From Asaia bogorensis (lineage in GTDB: Bacteria; Pseudomonadota; Alphaproteobacteria; Acetobacterales; Acetobacteraceae), in NCBI GenBank assembly GCA_943333505.2, contig CALQTN020000042.1:1-36387 (forward strand): a stretch of 36,387 nt of DNA, given 5' to 3'. Positions 34,501 through 36,387 of this stretch are shown in pieces. Every line of letters begins with the position of its first letter. Within the stretch, counting starts at the first letter, position 1. A program made the position numbers and the translations under genes. A model generated the notes under the pieces. The model was not told the origin of the DNA and searched no databases. It was given only the letters and a program-made list of their open reading frames with translations.

Positions 34501-35314
34501 CGAGCCCGCCGCCCGCCGGCCCTGACTCGAGCAGCCGGATCGGGAAGGCCCGCGCGGTTGCCGGCGACACCAGGCCGCCAGCGGAATGCATCAGATAAAG
34601 CGCGCCACGAAATCCAGAAGTCCATAACTCGCGTTCGAGCCGTTGTACGTAGCGATCCATCAACGGTTGCACGAAGGCGTTGGCACAGGTCGTGGTCAGG
34701 CGCTGATATTCCCACAACTCGGCGACGACTTCCGATGACAGGCTCAGGGCGATATCGGGCAGGATTTCCCGCACCGCCGCCGCGGCCGCGCGTTCATGCG
34801 CCGAATTGCGGTAGGCGTGCAGGAAGCCGATGGCGATGGCTTCCACCCCGTCAGCGGCCAGTTGCCGTGCGGCAGCGCGCACCGCATCGAGATCGAGCGG
34901 CACCACGGTATTGCCATCGCGGTCCATTCGTTCCGGCACTTCCAGCCGGCGGCGGCGCGGCACCAGCGGGTCGGGGTATTGCAGGAACAGGTCGTAAATA
35001 TCGTAGCGCTGTTCGGTGCCCATTTCGAGAATGTCACGGAAACCCTGCGTGGTGATCAGCCCGAGTTTCGCGCCCCGTCGCTCGATCAGCGCGTTGGTCA
35101 CCAAAGTGGTGCCGTGGACGATATCGCCGACATCGCCGAGGCCAATGCCGGCGCCCGCGACCAGTTCGGCCAGCCCGGCCAACGCGCCAACCGACGGATC
35201 ATCCGGCGTGGTCAGGCATTTATGCAGCCTGATGGCATTGGCTTCAGTATCCAGCAGAATGAAATCGGTGAAGGTGCCACCAATATCAAAGCCGATCCGC
35301 CACCGAGATGCCAT
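31508..35314 (-). CDS. Fused HyuA-HyuB hydantoinase / 5-oxoprolinase
   Basis: A 1268-aa ATP-dependent amidohydrolase opening a cyclic amide such as 5-oxoproline, hydantoin or N-methylhydantoin. Residues 1 to about 700 are HyuA-like: the actin-fold phosphate loop FDIGGTFTDF (9-18), HGTTLVTNALIERRGAK, SFDMGGTTAKACLIENG, IGAGGGSIA and GFGGAGPAHAIGVA. From about 710 HyuB begins (DPVSLEIMWARLVTVVEEM), with LITNDPWLCAGHLFDIAVV, GHVGDIGG and TGGGQGGSAHGDGKS. In most bacteria these are two genes; the one-chain form is as in eukaryotic oxoprolinase. No lesion is seen, although the transporter genes after it are ruined. AAGGAA precedes the ATG, within a palindrome (35325-35343). Confidence 0.92.
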   Translation of the reverse strand: MASRWRIGFDIGGTFTDFILLDTEANAIRLHKCLTTPDDPSVGALAGLAELVAGAGIGLGDVGDIVHGTTLVTNALIERRGAKLGLITTQGFRDILEMGTEQRYDIYDLFLQYPDPLVPRRRRLEVPERMDRDGNTVVPLDLDAVRAAARQLAADGVEAIAIGFLHAYRNSAHERAAAAAVREILPDIALSLSSEVVAELWEYQRLTTTCANAFVQPLMDRYVQRLERELWTSGFRGALYLMHSAGGLVSPATARAFPIRLLESGPAGGGLATAFFGALAGKPDVISFDMGGTTAKACLIENGRAATAAEMEAARVHRFKKGSGLPIKAPVIDMIEIGAGGGSIASIDEVGLLRVGPHSAGADPGPACYGRGGKRATVTDANLLLGYYDPGFFLGGRMSLDLGAATDAMAILGTQLKLTPIETAWGIHRVVTESMAAAARIHIVEKGRDPRRYAMVGFGGAGPAHAIGVARILGVTEVLIPPASGAASALGFLAAPLSFEQVRSHPVRLDQANAASAIDAVLGALQEDVAARLTEAGVAAGDVVIERSADMRLFGQLHEISVPLPDGAIDDAAMTVLTASFVAAYTDRYTSVYAGVAIQLVSVRVRARGPIPELSLAQADMPAGAAAHKGTRRAYFGDGFVETPVYDRYALATGAEIVGPAIIEEREATTIIGPGDRLVVDATGTMRVSVAVPAAAAARITPQTNIADAMALIESDPVSLEIMWARLVTVVEEMWHTIVRTAFSLIVSEAQDFACDLLDPDGESLAHSPRAMPVFNLTVPIAVKALLKKYPPATLRPGDVLITNDPWLCAGHLFDIAVVTPVFHNGTLVALTATVGHVGDIGGTKDSLRAREIYDEGLQIPPMMLFRAGVPNDDLLTLIGENVRKSEEVLGDIHAFVAANQLGAERLAQFITDYGMHDLRALAAVVQNRSEAAMRAAIRRLPNGEYTSEAWNNPLGTKLNYPLKVTVGDEDITLDFEGAPPQQPMGGLNCTFSYTAAHATYPMKCLLSPEVRSNAGCYRPFTVLAPEGSILNCTRPASVNLRTRIGWYIAPNIFRALAPAAPAQVQAVTGLPHAINIYGRDRAGRIYADHFFTGGGQGGSAHGDGKSALLYPTSASNTSIELMETRAPILVVEKSLVTDSGGPGQQRGGLGVRTRLRKLDDDGLPTLFSVYPEGLGVDPPGLFGGLSGGGVHGVVTDLAGKVLHDCGTGELITLTTTDQIIEVQLAGGAGFGDPKARDRQFVTDDVADNYVSPATALTLYGGMRDAAE

Positions 35315-35324
35315 CGCCGCGTTC

Positions 35325-35343
35325 CTTACCTGCCTATGGTAAG
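35325..35343. promoter_or_regulatory. Palindrome over the hyuAB ribosome-binding site
   Basis: CTTACC (35325-35330) and GGTAAG (35338-35343) with a 7-nt spacer, 10 nt before the hyuAB ATG. On the minus strand the second arm contains the start of GTAAGGAA, the ribosome-binding site. It could be an operator, or an RNA hairpin that hides the site. Short, so chance is possible. Confidence 0.35.
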
Positions 35344-35362
35344 TCTAGGCGCGGACGGAGGG

Positions 35363-36387
35363 TCAGGTCGAGATGCCACCCTTGCGTGTTTCCATGGCAG
35401 TGAACCGCCACGCTGCCACCAGACCGACCGCGAGCACCGGCATAAACCCCGCGAACACGCCGACGCCTGCGGCCTGCGCTGCCGCGACGGCAATACCATC
35501 GGCGAGGCCTGCGGCATTGGCGGCGATCCCGCTTGCCGCCGCCCCCACCGCGTAGCCGATATTCTGCAAGGTGCCTGGGGCGGCCGAGGCCAGGATCTGG
35601 TCCGACGGGTCGGCATGGCGCACCACCAACTGGACAATCGATGGCCATGCCAGTCCGAAACCCACCCCTTGCAACACTGCGCAGACGATCATTCCAGGAA
35701 ACGATCCCGCCGGTACCGCGACGGCAAACCCGGCCACACCAAGCGCCACCAGAACCGCGCCCAGGCGGATCAGCAGCCGACTGGCTGAAGGCGGCGCGCT
35801 GGAGACCGCCATGGTGGCCGTACTCCATGCCAGCGCTTCGCCGGCCAGGATGAAGCCTGAAATAATCGGTTCGGTGCCAAACATGATCTTCAGAAGCAAC
35901 GGACCGTAAGCCCAGAAACCGGTCGTCGCGATCGCCAGGCTGAACACCATCAATAACCCGGCGCCGACCGGATGGGAGAAATCCAGCAACTGCGCCGGCA
36001 ATAATTTCACCGTGGCCTGGCGGTCCTGCCAGGCGGCAAAATAGAGCACGCCAACCCCTGCGATCGCCAGGACGATCGACGCTCCGCTTTCCCCTAGCGC
36101 ACCGGCTTCGGCGATCAGCAACGCCGCCAGCGCCAAAAGCCCGACGACCAAGGCTGGGAATTTCGCGGGCTCACCGCGCACCCAAGGTGCCGCCGGCCCC
36201 CAAGCCGCGATCACCCACACCACCGCCGCCTGGGCCGTGAAACACCAGAACGCCAGCCGCCACGCCCCAAGATGGGCGAACACCCCCCCGATCAACGGCC
36301 CGAGCAGCGCGCCGCCGCCCCAGATCAGCGCGACCACGGCGAACAGGCGGCCCCACAGATGCTCGGGGAAGGATTGTTGGATGGCAA
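35363..36387 (-). CDS. MFS transporter, N-terminus cut by the window edge
   Basis: At least 340 aa of a major-facilitator permease with about ten hydrophobic helices visible. The frame stays open to the right edge (AIQQSFPEHLWGRLFAVVALIWGGGALLGPLIGG), so the first helices lie outside. The stretch FPEHLWGRLFAVVALIWGGGAL corresponds to the fourth-fifth helix region of drug:H+ antiporter-like families, and a GTG at 36337 is therefore not the start. No substrate can be assigned. It ends 48 nt before hyuAB in the same direction and might supply or export its substrate now that the ABC transporter is broken. That link is inference. Confidence 0.85.
   Translation of the reverse strand, partial: AIQQSFPEHLWGRLFAVVALIWGGGALLGPLIGGVFAHLGAWRLAFWCFTAQAAVVWVIAAWGPAAPWVRGEPAKFPALVVGLLALAALLIAEAGALGESGASIVLAIAGVGVLYFAAWQDRQATVKLLPAQLLDFSHPVGAGLLMVFSLAIATTGFWAYGPLLLKIMFGTEPIISGFILAGEALAWSTATMAVSSAPPSASRLLIRLGAVLVALGVAGFAVAVPAGSFPGMIVCAVLQGVGFGLAWPSIVQLVVRHADPSDQILASAAPGTLQNIGYAVGAAASGIAANAAGLADGIAVAAAQAAGVGVFAGFMPVLAVGLVAAWRFTAMETRKGGIST

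Noticed and set aside
1-36387. CRISPR array, toxin-antitoxin pair, restriction-modification or retron
   Set aside because: No regularly spaced repeats and no recognised defence motifs were found on either strand by eye.

Overview
The window looks like a chromosomal segment of a GC-rich alphaproteobacterium, most likely Rhodospirillales/Acetobacteraceae. The evidence is a GcrA cell-cycle regulator, the alphaproteobacterial order of aa3 cytochrome oxidase genes with Cox11/CtaG, SURF1 and DUF983, a Rhodobacter-type phosphatidylethanolamine methyltransferase, a K+-independent H+-pyrophosphatase and an rplY-pth-ychF cluster. The genus cannot be fixed from this sequence alone.

Layout. (1) Positions 1-1970 are the right end of an integrated element: a frameshifted, truncated HTH gene, a tyrosine integrase, and the displaced 3' half of an initiator tRNA-fMet gene with its own terminator. 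(2) 2009-8473 is accessory metabolism: an amidase, a MerR regulator overlapping a VWA-domain protein behind a strong promoter that probably gives a leaderless mRNA, a class III aminotransferase and an enoyl-CoA hydratase, with a family of hairpin repeats between genes. (3) 8583-16163 holds hppA, a methyltransferase, an NTF2-like protein, tRNA-Ile(CAU), a racemase/monooxygenase/acyl-CoA dehydrogenase group, a VOC protein and a WxPGxW-repeat lipoprotein. (4) 16383-21625 is housekeeping: rplY, pth, ychF, tatA (followed 2 nt later by a formamidase-like gene), gcrA with a DnaA-box-like site and a GANTC site upstream, and pmtA. (5) 21816-29406 is a tightly packed cytochrome oxidase operon, ctaC-ctaD-ctaB-small membrane protein-ctaG-ctaE-DUF983-surf1, ending in an M32 carboxypeptidase. 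Nearly all joints are ATGA, GTGA or TAATG overlaps. (6) 29394-36387, on the minus strand, holds an MFS transporter (cut by the window edge), a fused hydantoinase/oxoprolinase HyuA-HyuB, and downstream of it the wreck of a branched-chain-amino-acid-type ABC transporter operon. In that operon the binding-protein gene has a nonsense codon, frameshifts and deletions, livH is reduced to its C-terminus, no livM is seen, and livG and livF are joined in frame by a deletion.

The most interesting items are the tRNA-fMet integration boundary, the MerR-VWA module with its leaderless promoter, the hairpin repeat family, the liv operon decaying beside an intact hyuAB, and two short unannotated reading frames (one tiled exactly between ctaG and ctaE, one hydrophobic before tatA). 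I saw no CRISPR array, no complete insertion sequence and no convincing defence system. All family assignments come from reading motifs by eye; no database search was run.
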